Positions 6,179 through 6,300 of a stretch of DNA of 6,300 nucleotides are shown here, in pieces. Position 1 is the stretch's first letter; each line of letters starts with the position of its first letter. The DNA lies in NCBI GenBank assembly GCA_023415055.1, contig JAEZLZ010000067.1, positions 1-6,300 on the forward strand. Reading direction: 5' to 3'. This DNA comes from Bacillota bacterium. GTDB lineage: Bacteria > Bacillota > Clostridia > Lachnospirales > Lachnospiraceae. The position numbers were made by a program, and so were the translations under genes. Under the pieces are notes generated by a model. That model did no database searches, had not been told where the DNA came from, and saw only the letters and a list, made by a program, of their open reading frames with translations.

Positions 6179-6300
6179 TCATCGCAGATGAGGGTGTAGG
6201 ACGGGTCTGAAGCCGCCGGTGTCGAGCAGGCTGCGGGTGATGTCGTTGGTGAGGTTGCGGAAGCCGAGGGCGGTGCCGCGTAGGTGTTCGAGTCGTCCGT
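6179..6300 (-). CDS. Transposase C-terminus, ISL3-like (5' part outside window)
   Basis: The - strand encodes the last 39 codons of a transposase entering from the right edge and ending at TGA 6181-6179. The readable end, GRLEHLRGTALGFRNLTNDI followed by TRSLLDTGGFRP, has the NGxxE/ALGFRN-helix pattern found at the C-terminal end of ISL3-family and related DDE transposases, just after the final catalytic Glu region. The catalytic DDE residues lie outside the window, so neither the family nor activity can be settled here. The end of the insertion sequence should lie between the stop and roughly 6120, but no terminal inverted repeat can be confirmed without the other end. It is convergent with the DISARM-side genes. 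Confidence 0.6.
   Translation of the reverse strand, partial: GRLEHLRGTALGFRNLTNDITRSLLDTGGFRPVLHPHLR

Overview
This 6.3 kb window is uniformly GC-rich, with third codon positions strongly biased to G/C. That and GTG start usage point to a high-GC actinobacterium; the sequence alone does not fix the genus.

The left two thirds (1-4620) is the core of a DISARM anti-phage system. Three genes on the + strand overlap end to end. The first is the C-terminal part of the SF2 helicase DrmA, cut off by the left window edge. The second is the DUF1998 protein DrmB. The third is a C5-cytosine DNA methyltransferase whose position and motifs fit DrmMII, which would make this class 2 DISARM. The overlaps of 11 and 23 nt, and Shine-Dalgarno sequences buried in the preceding genes, indicate one translationally coupled operon. 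The phospholipase-D gene drmC, often found near drmB and drmMII, is not between them and does not follow them here. It may lie upstream of the window or be absent.

The right third (4621-6300) is less dense. After a 271-nt gap comes a small gene encoding an N-terminal helix, a Pro/Arg-rich linker and a C-terminal winged-helix-like domain. It appears split by a +1 frameshift: the well-initiated N-terminus (4892) and the wHTH-bearing C-terminus (to 5444) lie in different frames. Next is a compact 86-residue protein (5634-5894) that resembles a free-standing Mrr N-terminal winged helix. Two small predicted DNA-binding proteins beside a DISARM core are the most interesting part of the window. They could be regulators or accessory subunits, but that is inference.

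The right edge holds the C-terminal end of a transposase on the - strand, ISL3-like in its final motif, preceded by a short - strand frame of uncertain reality. A transposase next to a defence operon suggests the edge of a mobile defence island.
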